Assembly (NCBI GenBank): GCA_030621655.1
Contig: JAUXHH010000097.1
Span: 1-6,407, forward strand
From: Desulfobacterales bacterium
Lineage (GTDB): Bacteria; Desulfobacterota; Desulfobulbia; Desulfobulbales; BM004
Reading direction: 5' to 3'
Length of the DNA: 6,407 nucleotides
The notes under the pieces were generated by a model. It had not been told where the DNA came from. It saw only the letters and a list, made by a program, of their open reading frames with translations, and did no database searches. The translations under genes and the position numbers were made by a program. Of this stretch, positions 1 to 5,968 are shown one piece after another (positions within the stretch are counted from its first letter, which is position 1; the number at the start of each line of letters is the position of its first letter).

Positions 1-235
1 GCTGGTTCTCCTCAGAATTGAGCTGATTATAAGCGGAGTCCGTATTGAGATTAATATGGTCCCACTTCAGTTCAAAATAGCCACCCCACTCAAAATTCTT
101 TTTCTCAAACTCCTCCAGATCAAAGCTGCAATCTTCTTCTGCCCTAAGCAGCCTTGGGAAAGAAAGGATCAGGCTCAAGGTTAAAAACAAACCGATGACT
201 GAGAGCAAACCGGGGGTTTTCAAACACTGCTTCAT
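1..235 (-). CDS. Secreted, probably outer-membrane beta-barrel protein (5' part only)
   Basis: This is the first 78 codons of a gene whose remainder lies beyond the left edge of the window. The ATG at 235-233 overlaps the stop codon of the LolA-like gene in an ATGA junction, so the two are probably translationally coupled; no separate strong ribosome-binding site is visible. Residues 1-32 form a signal peptide: a KQCLK start, a hydrophobic stretch around residues 9-27, and a likely cleavage site at LRA/EED. The mature start contains EWGGYFELKWDHINLNTDSA. An acidic leader followed by an aromatic-alternating strand resembles the first strand of outer-membrane barrel proteins of the DUF1302/porin kind, which often sit beside LolA-like and FtsX genes. 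The barrel assignment is inference from this short piece and from context. A soluble periplasmic protein cannot be excluded. Confidence 0.6.
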   Translation of the reverse strand, partial: MKQCLKTPGLLSVIGLFLTLSLILSFPRLLRAEEDCSFDLEEFEKKNFEWGGYFELKWDHINLNTDSAYNQLNSEENQ

Positions 236-981
236 CGAAGCTCATCAACTTTAGATAGATAGTTAAGGGTAAAAACCTCGTCGGCCAGTTCCTTTTTGTT
301 AACCTTGGCATAAACCATTACGGACTTATAATCTTTATAAAGGGGGCTGTCGGTCTCAAGGATTGACGGTCGTTTAATTCCATCCCCAAACTCTTTTATA
401 TCCTTGTAATAGAGCGTCTTAATCAGCATGCCGCTGGCGGCATAACATTCAATGATGGTAGGAACCATTACTTTTTTATCTACCTTCATTTTCAAGCGGT
501 CATAAGCCACCGTTCCTGTCTTTGCTTTGAGGTCCAAAACGTAGGTGCCATCCTGCTCCTCAACGCCTGCCACACTGTATTCGCTACTGTAGTCAAGCCT
601 CAAAATATCCGAGTTGTTAAACACACCGCCCACCACTGACTGGAGGCTGGTAATCCGTATCGGCTTGCCGACATTAGGGATATAAAGCCACATATTCTCA
701 CCAAGACGCAGGGTGGCGCGGCCTTTTTCGCTTGCAGGGGACAGAAAGAGAGCAACCATCTTGTCCTGTCCTTTTTTAACAGTGTAGAGTACGAATTCCT
801 TTTTGGAACCATCCGGTTCGATATTGATTAATTTACGGTACATTTCATACGATTCTGGCTGCAGATTTCGGTCTACCTGGGTCAGGATCTCATTGCCATC
901 CAGGGCAAAAACTGTAAAAGCTTGCAACAGCACAGCTGCTGCCACCATCAATTTGATAAATATCAGTTTTTTACTTAGCAT
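232..981 (-). CDS. LolA-like outer membrane lipoprotein-sorting family protein
   Basis: A 249-residue periplasmic protein of the LolA-like family (COG2834 type), whose members bind lipid or lipoprotein in a half-barrel. Residues 1-26 are a Sec signal peptide (KK near the start, hydrophobic core, cleavage after VFA). The mature part has family features: a run of short beta strands, ENMWLYIPNVGKPIRI at about residues 96-111, then a VVGGVFNNSDILRLDY region and an SEY-type segment. The family's short N-terminal helix with repeated charged residues follows the cleavage site. A TTG two codons earlier (987) is in frame, but GAAAGGAG at 995-988 lies 6 nt before the ATG at 981 and directly abuts the TTG, so the ATG is chosen. 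The gene overlaps the NifX-like gene upstream by 11 nt and the next gene by 4 nt. It probably works with the neighbouring FtsX-type transporter; the cargo is unknown and need not be lipoprotein. Confidence 0.85.
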   Translation of the reverse strand: MLSKKLIFIKLMVAAAVLLQAFTVFALDGNEILTQVDRNLQPESYEMYRKLINIEPDGSKKEFVLYTVKKGQDKMVALFLSPASEKGRATLRLGENMWLYIPNVGKPIRITSLQSVVGGVFNNSDILRLDYSSEYSVAGVEEQDGTYVLDLKAKTGTVAYDRLKMKVDKKVMVPTIIECYAASGMLIKTLYYKDIKEFGDGIKRPSILETDSPLYKDYKSVMVYAKVNKKELADEVFTLNYLSKVDELR

Positions 982-1369
982 ATTCAACTCCTTTCATTAC
1001 ATTTATAACGATGCCTTGTTTTTCGATATATTTGATATTTGCGGCCTCAAGCGCAGCAGCCATTTTGGAACCAAAGCTACCGGCAATCACTACATTAACC
1101 TTTTTTTCTGCCAAAAAGTCTGCTGTGCTTCCTCCTGCTCCTCTGGCAGCACCTGCATGGGGATTGGCAGTTGTCTCAAGCAGACTTCCATCTAAATTGA
1201 AGATCAGATAATAAGGGGCACGACCAGCTTCCATGCTGACCTGGCCGGATTTCTCCTGTCCGTTGGCAGCCACAGCAATTTTAAACTCCTGTTCCCCGGC
1301 AATACAAATGCCGGTGAAAAGCAGCCATGCCAACAGTACGCCAATTATTCTCATTTGTATGAACGGCAT
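971..1369 (-). CDS. Secreted NifX/NifB-C-terminal-like protein (dinitrogenase Fe-Mo cofactor family)
   Basis: A 132-residue protein with the Pfam PF02579 fold (NifX, NafY, C-terminal NifB), whose members bind FeMo-cofactor precursors or other metal clusters in the cytoplasm. The domain runs from FKIAVAA (residues 29-35) through GRAPYYLIFN (49-58), the glycine-rich AGAARGAGG (72-80) and VNVVIAGSFGSKMAAALEAA (91-110) to the C-terminal strand. Unusually, residues 1-24 form a signal peptide (basic MRI, hydrophobic core, ICIA/G), so the protein should be periplasmic. Cys22 does not sit in a convincing lipobox. The usual HFGRAP motif reads MEAGRAP here, losing the His. The domain retains no Cys after the signal peptide; His71 is the obvious remaining ligand. 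GAGAGGA precedes the ATG with proper spacing. The gene starts 21 nt after the FtsX gene and overlaps the LolA-like gene. The family is clear, the role in this compartment is not. Confidence 0.88.
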   Translation of the reverse strand: MPFIQMRIIGVLLAWLLFTGICIAGEQEFKIAVAANGQEKSGQVSMEAGRAPYYLIFNLDGSLLETTANPHAGAARGAGGSTADFLAEKKVNVVIAGSFGSKMAAALEAANIKYIEKQGIVINVMKGVEYAK

Positions 1370-1390
1370 ATTTTTTTCCTCTCTGTAAAT

Positions 1391-2635
1391 TTATACATGA
1401 CGCAGGGCGGTAATCGGATCCATTCGAGCTGCCTTCAATGCAGGCTGCAAACTACCGAGCACTGCTATACCAATAACGATCAGTACGACAGTTATTACTT
1501 CTGCAGAATCTATTGTGGGTGTCAACTGCAACCCGGTCTGACGCCCGAAATCAAAGGTTATCTTGGAAGCGTTCATCCCGGCAATGGCAATTAGACTAAT
1601 GATGGTGCCGACCATCGTACCTAATATACCAAGCAAAAAACCTTCGGTGACAAACAGAGCAAGAATTTTACCCGGCCTGGTGCCAATGGCTGCGATTGTA
1701 CCTATTTCATTGACCCTTTCATAAACAGCCATGATCATAACATTCATGATACTGACCAGCACAATGGCAACCAGCATGATCTTGATGAACAGAGTCATAA
1801 GATCAATCATCTTGGCAATATTGTAAAAGGGTGAAAGTTTTTCCCAGGTGTGGATCTCGAACACCGGTTTTCCTTCCTTATTGGTCATAGCACCGAGTTT
1901 TTCCTGCAGGCTGGAAAACACCACACCCATCTGGTCGATATTTTTCAAGCGAATGGCGATCTCGCTCACTTCCATTTCCTCTATCCTGAGAAGTTCCCTG
2001 GCATCTTCCATATGCATAATGCCATCCCGTCCTCCTGGCCCAGTTATACCTTCAAGTATTCCCCTGACAGCAAAAGACTGGCCGTTGACGGAACCGTCCT
2101 TATTGTTGGCCACCAGGACGATACTGTCACCAACCTTAACCTGCATGCCCTTGGCGATCAGCTCGGGCAGCAGAATTTCTCCTTTAGCAAGCAGGCCTTC
2201 TTTCTCGCCCTTGATAACCCGGTCAGCAAGCAATGGCATGGACTGCAACTCCCGGTCAGGGGTAACCGCATTAAGCCTTATATTGGTGGTTTCAGCGTAG
2301 TTGCTGAACATGGCCCCTAATTTTATACGCATGGTATAAGATTCTATGGCTTCTTCTGCAGCCAGAATTTCTTCTACCTTGTTCAGCTGTTTCTGGGTAA
2401 TATTTTTATTGAGCGGCAGGCTGTCAATGGATGCCAGATAGCCCTTGCGGTGAATTTGCAGATGGCCAAGCATTGAATCGGTGATCTGGCCGATCATCAT
2501 TGCTTTGAATGATCCGGACACTGAAACAAATAACAGGACTGCCACAACGCCTAAGGTAATGAGTATCGAGGTCAGCAAAGTACGGCGCCGATAACGCGCC
2601 AGGTTTTTAGCCGCCATTTTCAATATATTAAGCAT
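1391..2635 (-). CDS. FtsX/MacB-type ABC transporter permease
   Basis: A 414-residue permease of the FtsX/LolC/MacB superfamily (type VII ABC architecture), which couples cytoplasmic ATP hydrolysis to movement of periplasmic substrates instead of classical translocation. It has one N-terminal membrane helix (about residues 22-44), a large periplasmic domain (about 45-275), then three C-terminal helices (about 281-305, 327-352, 380-398). Family marks are MAVYERVNEIGTIAAIGTRP after helix 2 and PALKAARMDPITAL at the C terminus. The ATG at 2647 opens the longer frame but has no ribosome-binding site; GGAGGG lies just before the ATG at 2635, which gives ATGCTTAA overlapping the ATPase stop by 8 nt. 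Only one permease gene is present, so it probably works as a homodimer with the adjacent ATPase, unlike LolC/LolE. No MacA-type adaptor gene is seen in the window. Confidence 0.93.
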   Translation of the reverse strand: MLNILKMAAKNLARYRRRTLLTSILITLGVVAVLLFVSVSGSFKAMMIGQITDSMLGHLQIHRKGYLASIDSLPLNKNITQKQLNKVEEILAAEEAIESYTMRIKLGAMFSNYAETTNIRLNAVTPDRELQSMPLLADRVIKGEKEGLLAKGEILLPELIAKGMQVKVGDSIVLVANNKDGSVNGQSFAVRGILEGITGPGGRDGIMHMEDARELLRIEEMEVSEIAIRLKNIDQMGVVFSSLQEKLGAMTNKEGKPVFEIHTWEKLSPFYNIAKMIDLMTLFIKIMLVAIVLVSIMNVMIMAVYERVNEIGTIAAIGTRPGKILALFVTEGFLLGILGTMVGTIISLIAIAGMNASKITFDFGRQTGLQLTPTIDSAEVITVVLIVIGIAVLGSLQPALKAARMDPITALRHV

Positions 2636-3332
2636 GATTCCCTCCATTTTCGTTGATAGTTCTCTGGAGTTTGCCGTCCTCTATCGTATAAATTATCTCA
2701 GCATTTTTGACTATCTTCGGATCATGTGTGGAAAAAATAAAGGTCGTCTGGAATTCATCGCGCATCTGTTTCATCATGTCAATAACCCTGTTGGCTGTAT
2801 CCCTGTCAAGATTGGCGGTGGGCTCATCTGCCAACACGAGCTTGGCATTTGTGACCAGGGCCCGTGCTACTGCTACCCTCTGTTTCTGGCCGCCCGAGAT
2901 CTGGCTTGGATATTTAGCCGCTTGATCGGCCATGCCCACTGCTTCAAGAAGAGCGAACACTCGTTTTTTTCTCTCCGGGGCAGGTAATTTTTGGACCATC
3001 AGTAAGGGGTATTCAATATTTTCATACACCGTCAGAACCGGGATGAGGTTAAAATCCTGAAAGACAAAGCCAATGGTGTTGCCACGGAAATCAGCTGCCG
3101 TATTCCGGTCAAGTTTCGTAATATCCTGCCCGGCGACTGTAAGCTGGCCGGAGGTGGGTGGGTCCAGGCAGCCTATCATATTTAATAAGGTACTTTTGCC
3201 GCTTCCGGAAGGTCCGATAAATGACACAAATGATGCAGGTTCAATTGTCAGATCAACTCCACGAATAGCCTTGATCTCAATATCACCCGACACATAGGTC
3301 TTTTCCAATTGTTTTGCTTCTACGAGTGGCAT
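2628..3332 (-). CDS. LolD/MacB-type ABC transporter ATP-binding protein
   Basis: A 234-residue cytoplasmic ATPase of the MacB/LolD/FtsE type, complete in length for the family. Visible motifs are Walker A GPSGSGKST (residues 40-48), Q-loop FQD (Gln92), signature ISGGQ (145-149, with Ile for the usual Leu), Walker B LVLADE (165-170), D-loop NLD (174-176) and switch His203 in STHD. The DFNLIPVLTVYENIEYPL segment (93-110) is characteristic of partners of FtsX-type permeases. GGAGGG stands 4 nt before the ATG at 3332. It lies 37 nt downstream of the thioredoxin-like gene and overlaps the FtsX permease by 8 nt, a tight coupling that supports equal production of the two. Its exact substrate is set by the permease and periplasmic partners and cannot be read from this sequence. 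Confidence 0.96.
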   Translation of the reverse strand: MPLVEAKQLEKTYVSGDIEIKAIRGVDLTIEPASFVSFIGPSGSGKSTLLNMIGCLDPPTSGQLTVAGQDITKLDRNTAADFRGNTIGFVFQDFNLIPVLTVYENIEYPLLMVQKLPAPERKKRVFALLEAVGMADQAAKYPSQISGGQKQRVAVARALVTNAKLVLADEPTANLDRDTANRVIDMMKQMRDEFQTTFIFSTHDPKIVKNAEIIYTIEDGKLQRTINENGGNHA

Positions 3333-3369
3333 AACGCCCTCCTTGTAATAATCTATTATTGTAAAAACT

Positions 3370-3603
3370 TTATAAGTTAACCCAGTCTATTACTTCACTC
3401 TTGCTCGGCACCTTGCCGACACATTTTATCTCTCCATCTATTACCACTGCCGGGGTAGAGAATACTCCCATTTGGGCAATCTCCTGGAAATCGGAGATCT
3501 TCTCCACCGAGGCTTCCACTCCAGCCTCCTGAAGGGCAGTTTTGACATTTTTTTCAGCCTCTGTGCATTTCGGACAACCTGGCCCTAAAACTAAAATATT
3601 CAT
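3370..3603 (-). CDS. Small thioredoxin-family protein (redox-active disulfide protein 2 type)
   Basis: A 77-residue protein with a minimal thioredoxin/glutaredoxin fold, the usual size for the redox-active disulfide protein 2 family. The active site is GCPKC (Cys10, Cys13) after the first strand, and the cis-proline is in STPAVV (Pro51). A third Cys (Cys61) follows in EIKCVGKVPS. There is no signal peptide, so it should be cytoplasmic. AGAGGA sits 7 nt before the ATG at 3603. It lies 34 nt after the permease gene and 37 nt before the ABC ATPase gene. Proteins of this kind regularly follow ArsR and the TPFCSCS-type permease in metalloid-resistance clusters, where they may reduce cysteines in a partner or handle a thiol-bound metal(loid); that role is inference here. 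Its position makes it the hinge between the two halves of the operon. Confidence 0.92.
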   Translation of the reverse strand: MNILVLGPGCPKCTEAEKNVKTALQEAGVEASVEKISDFQEIAQMGVFSTPAVVIDGEIKCVGKVPSKSEVIDWVNL

Positions 3604-3637
3604 TAATCGTTCCTCTGGCTCGTATTGAAGTAAAAAT

Positions 3638-4735
3638 TTAAATTATTAAGTTGAACAGGTAACCGACCAACAGGATGCCGATGCCGACAACCCCTATGAA
3701 TGTAGCGATTAACTGTGGTTTGAGTACTTTTCTAAGAATAACCATTTCAGGCAAAGACAGCGCAATGACGCTCATCATAAAAGCCAGCACCGTTCCCAGC
3801 GCAGCACCCTTTCCGAGCAGGGCGTAAATAACCGGTACTATACCGGCTGCATTTGAGTACATGGGAATGCCGACAAGAACTGCCGCAGGGACCGACCACC
3901 AGGCATCCTTGCCCATGATCGATGCCATGAAGTTCTCCGGCACATACCCATGGATAGCGGCACCCACTGCTATTCCCGCAATTACATAGATCCAGACCTT
4001 ACCAACTATATCTTTAACGGCCACGCCCCCCTGCTTGATGCGATCCGACCAGGTGAGGTGTTCTTCAACCACTGCTGCACCATTGGCTCGCAACTCCAGA
4101 ACCCAGTCCTCCATATGTTTTTCCATACCAAGGCGACCGATTACCCAGCCGGCGACAATGGCCACCAACAGACCGGTGCCTAGGTACAGGGCAGCCACTT
4201 TCCAGCCCAGAAGGCCGTAGAGCAATACCACGGCTATTTCATTGACCATGGGTGCGGATATGAGAAAAGAAAAGGTGACGCCCAGGGGGACACCGGCAGT
4301 GACAAAACCCAGAAACAGGGGCACGGCTGAGCAGGAACAAAACGGCGTGACAATACCGAGCATGGCGGCCAGCACATTGCCGGCCGATTCTCGTTTGCCG
4401 GCCAGCAGGGCCCGTGTTCTTTCCGGAGTAAAAAAGGTACGGATGATACCAACGCCAAAAACCACCAGGGTTAAGAGCATGAGCACCTTAGGGGTGTCGT
4501 AAACAAAGAATTCAACTGCCTCTCCCAGGTGGCTTTCCGGAGTGAGGCCCAGGATATTGTAGGTAAAATACTGGGAAAACGACAGCAACTGCCTGTACAC
4601 AACATACCAGACAACCAGGCCGGCTAAGCCGGCAAAAAGAAATTTTGCTTTAGAGAACCATGTATTACCCAAAGTGTCTTTCGTGGGTTGCGCTTTTGAT
4701 TCATGCTCAGCGTTGATGTCGTTAAGGAGTTCCAT
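3638..4735 (-). CDS. ArsP/DUF318-family permease with TPFCSCS motif
   Basis: A 365-residue polytopic inner-membrane permease of the ArsP/DUF318 family (COG0701, PF03773), with about eight or nine hydrophobic helices. Members studied elsewhere export trivalent organoarsenicals. Family marks are TPFCSCSAVPLF (about residues 130-141, Cys133 and Cys135), VPLGVTFSFLISAPMVNE (149-166), GIPMYSNAAGIVP (289-301) and LSLPEMVILRKVL (326-338). The paired cysteines lie at a membrane helix and could coordinate a soft metal(loid). The longest frame starts at a TTG at 4750 that directly follows the arsR stop and has no ribosome-binding site. The ATG at 4735, preceded by a weak AGG, is preferred, leaving a 15-nt gap to arsR, though the start is not certain. 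The neighbours, an ArsR repressor and a CPKC thioredoxin-like protein, support metalloid efflux. Arsenic itself is not proven as substrate; antimony or another thiophile is possible. Confidence 0.88.
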   Translation of the reverse strand: MELLNDINAEHESKAQPTKDTLGNTWFSKAKFLFAGLAGLVVWYVVYRQLLSFSQYFTYNILGLTPESHLGEAVEFFVYDTPKVLMLLTLVVFGVGIIRTFFTPERTRALLAGKRESAGNVLAAMLGIVTPFCSCSAVPLFLGFVTAGVPLGVTFSFLISAPMVNEIAVVLLYGLLGWKVAALYLGTGLLVAIVAGWVIGRLGMEKHMEDWVLELRANGAAVVEEHLTWSDRIKQGGVAVKDIVGKVWIYVIAGIAVGAAIHGYVPENFMASIMGKDAWWSVPAAVLVGIPMYSNAAGIVPVIYALLGKGAALGTVLAFMMSVIALSLPEMVILRKVLKPQLIATFIGVVGIGILLVGYLFNLII

Positions 4736-4750
4736 ATATTTTGCCTGCAA

Positions 4751-5095
4751 CTATTTATTACATAAAGTGTCGCGGTTAACGTGTAGAGACTTAAGCATAA
4801 GGTTGGCAATTTCAGGCTCATCCTTCAGCCATCCACTGAGATTTTTTAACAAAGTATGGGCATATACGGAATCCTCACCTGTTGCCGGTCGATAATTCAC
4901 CCAGAGTTTATCTTTATAGCTCTCAACCAGACCGGCATCCTCCAGCAGCTTCAGATGTTTTGAAATTGTCGGTTGAGCCAGGTCCAGCAGGGCCTGTAAC
5001 TCACAGACACATAATTCCTTGTGCTGGAGCAATTTCAGCATCTTCACCCGATTAGGTTCTGACATAGCCTTCATAACTTTAATAAACTGTTTCAA
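4751..5095 (-). CDS. arsR: ArsR/SmtB-family metalloid-responsive repressor
   Basis: A 114-residue winged-helix repressor, close in length to E. coli ArsR (117). The ELCVCEL segment holds Cys29 and Cys31 at the start of the recognition region, matching the metalloid-binding pair of the E. coli type; a third Cys (Cys112) is near the C terminus. The recognition helix is LAQPTISKHLKLLEDAG (about residues 39-55), followed by the wing SYKDKLWVNYRP. The start is a TTG at 5095: AAAGGAG stands 7 nt upstream and the protein then begins MKQFIKVMKAMSEP, as in its family. The longer frame from TTG at 5143 lies inside the promoter, upstream of the expected transcript start, so it is rejected. It heads the operon and should bind the palindrome over its own promoter, releasing when As(III), Sb(III) or a similar ion binds. 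The family is certain; the exact inducer is inferred. Confidence 0.93.
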   Translation of the reverse strand: MKQFIKVMKAMSEPNRVKMLKLLQHKELCVCELQALLDLAQPTISKHLKLLEDAGLVESYKDKLWVNYRPATGEDSVYAHTLLKNLSGWLKDEPEIANLMLKSLHVNRDTLCNK

Positions 5096-5131
5096 GTCAA
5101 CTCTCCTTTGCTTATTTGATATTTCTACATT

Positions 5132-5157
5132 ACTATATGGCAATATGGCTATATAGT
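5132..5157. promoter_or_regulatory. Probable ArsR operator, 26-bp near-perfect palindrome
   Basis: Outer arms ACTATAT (5132-5138) and ATATAGT (5151-5157) are exact inverted repeats, and the inner 12 bp continue the symmetry, so 11 of 13 base pairs match; the mismatched pairs are 5139/5150 and 5142/5147. The palindrome fills the space from the -35 to the -10 element, so a bound dimer would block RNA polymerase, the standard ArsR/SmtB mode. The same stretch can also be read as three 8-bp units (ATATGGCA, ATATGGCT, ATATAGTC). The site is seen directly; binding by the adjacent ArsR is inferred. Confidence 0.82.
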
Positions 5158-5160
5158 CAA
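5132..5160 (-). promoter_or_regulatory. Sigma70-type promoter of the arsR operon
   Basis: On the minus strand TTGACT (5160-5155) and TATAGT (5137-5132) are separated by exactly 17 bp, close to the consensus for the housekeeping sigma factor. The expected transcript start is near 5125, giving a leader of about 30 nt with the AAAGGAG site before the TTG start at 5095. It is the only strong promoter seen for the eight-gene minus-strand run. Confidence 0.85.
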
Positions 5161-5164
5161 CAGC

Positions 5165-5199
5165 ATTTATTGATACTTTTTAGCAGCTGGATTTATTGA
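5165..5199. repeat. Direct repeat ATTTATTGA upstream of arsR promoter
   Basis: The 9-mer ATTTATTGA occurs at 5165-5173 and again at 5191-5199, a period of 26 bp, just upstream of the -35 element of the arsR promoter. The rest of the gap from 5161 to the terminator A-tract at 5317 is AT-rich and holds no supportable gene. The spacing, between two and three helical turns, could suit an activator, but this may be chance in AT-rich DNA. Confidence 0.35.
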
Positions 5200-5316
5200 C
5201 TTTGCAGCAGAATTTTCTGAAGCGACAAAACAGGCTGAAACAGCAATATACAGGTGATTTACAGGTATGATTAAAAAATTATATCTTGCGGAAAGGAGAG
5301 GTTTTATAAAAAGGAT

Positions 5317-5359
5317 AAAAAAAAAACCGAAGCCTGATTTATTAAAAACCAGGCTTCGG
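5317..5359 (-). terminator. Intrinsic terminator of the glycine-rich protein gene
   Basis: A perfect 10-bp stem, CCGAAGCCTG (5327-5336) with CAGGCTTCGG (5350-5359), encloses a 13-nt loop. On the minus strand it is followed directly by ten T residues (the A run at 5317-5326). It sits about 37 nt after the stop codon of the minus-strand gene at 5396-5809 and shields the arsR promoter from read-through. On the plus strand no T tract follows, so it works in one direction. Confidence 0.93.
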
Positions 5360-5395
5360 CATATTCAGTTTTACTCGTGTCTGTCCGGAAACGAA

Positions 5396-5809
5396 CTAGC
5401 GATTACCCCCTCCTCTGCCGCCTCCTCCGCCGCCTCCTCCGCCATGTCCACGGCCTCCGCCACCACCCATGCCCTCATTCTGACTATATTCAAAATTATT
5501 CGCATGGGCATAACTGTTACCCTTTTTATTTTCTTTGCTTTTGCCATACTGATTACCGGAACCATCCTGAGGCCCATTAGCTGATTTCCCCATGTACTGT
5601 TGGCGTTCATCAGCCGGCATTTGCTGTACTCGATTCTGCCATTCCTGCTGAAAAGCAGTATGTTCCTCTTGAGACGTCTCTCGCATGGTGCCCCTGAGAC
5701 TTGAGAGTTCTTCTGTTGTCATGCTTGAATAATCCGCTGCCCATACTGGGGTGACTATTAAACTGAGTCCAATTAATGCCATACCGATTTTGTTTATTCT
5801 TTTTTTCAT
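5396..5809 (-). CDS. Small secreted protein with glycine-rich tail (possibly DUF1104-like)
   Basis: A 137-residue exported protein of unknown function. Residues 1-24 are a clear signal peptide (KKRINK, hydrophobic core, cleavage VWA/ADY). A compact helical section follows (about 27-73): YSSMTTEELSSLRGTMRE, then an EEHTAFQQEWQNRVQQM helix and ADERQQYMG. This resembles short periplasmic DUF1104-type proteins, a tentative match from memory. Residues 76-112 are polar and low in complexity. Residues 113-137 are almost only Gly with a few Arg, His and Asn, and no Cys is present. AAAGGA stands about 8 nt before the ATG at 5809. The gene is a single-gene unit: a terminator lies just downstream and a divergent DUF134 gene lies upstream. 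The glycine tail suggests a flexible or surface-associated segment; a metal or stress role is only suggested by the neighbourhood. Confidence 0.8.
   Translation of the reverse strand: MKKRINKIGMALIGLSLIVTPVWAADYSSMTTEELSSLRGTMRETSQEEHTAFQQEWQNRVQQMPADERQQYMGKSANGPQDGSGNQYGKSKENKKGNSYAHANNFEYSQNEGMGGGGGRGHGGGGGGGGGRGGGNR
5417..5440. repeat. Tandem 12-bp repeat encoding part of the glycine tail
   Basis: Two exact head-to-tail copies of GCCGCCTCCTCC (5417-5428 and 5429-5440) lie in a longer GGN-codon tract spanning roughly 5402-5470. Read on the minus strand they encode glycine. Such a tract is prone to slippage in steps of 3 or 12 bp, which would change the tail length without shifting the frame. 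Confidence 0.7.
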
Positions 5810-5861
5810 TGTTTGTTCCTTTAGTTAAGATTAAAGAGTAATAAGATAAAATAATTTCTTG

Positions 5862-5898
5862 CATATACACAAAACTTGCTTCTCCATATACACGTATA
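5862..5898. promoter_or_regulatory. Repeat cluster in the divergent intergenic region (candidate operator)
   Basis: The 159-bp region between the minus-strand glycine-rich gene and the plus-strand DUF134 gene carries CATATACAC twice (5862-5870 and 5885-5893, 23 bp apart). The second copy overlaps the palindrome TATACACGTATA (5887-5898). The region is AT-rich, and no convincing -35/-10 pair could be fixed for either gene. A regulator site serving one or both divergent genes is plausible; which protein binds is unknown, though autoregulation by the DUF134 protein is a natural idea. Confidence 0.4.
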
Positions 5899-5968
5899 AA
5901 ACGTTTCAAGACAAAAATGGTTACAAAAGTAATTAACCTTGGTTCGCTAAGTTCAGGAAAAAATTTGT

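Noticed and set aside
1848..2320. Two long plus-strand open frames opposite the FtsX permease gene
   Set aside because: They are antisense to a clear family member, lack family features and have no supporting ribosome-binding site.
3347..3360. AATAAT-CT-ATTATT palindrome between the thioredoxin-like and ATPase genes, as a terminator or promoter site
   Set aside because: The stem is AT only with a 2-nt loop and no T tract follows, so it should not stop transcription; no good -35/-10 pair is attached.
5290..5301. Plus-strand GGAAAGGAGAGG resembling a strong ribosome-binding site
   Set aside because: No start codon follows at a usable distance, and the terminator A-tract comes next.
5267..5584. 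Plus-strand open frame of 105 codons across the terminator and the glycine-rich gene
   Set aside because: It runs through a perfect intrinsic terminator stem and is antisense to a well-supported secreted protein gene; its Ser/Ala-rich part is just the complement of the GGN tract.
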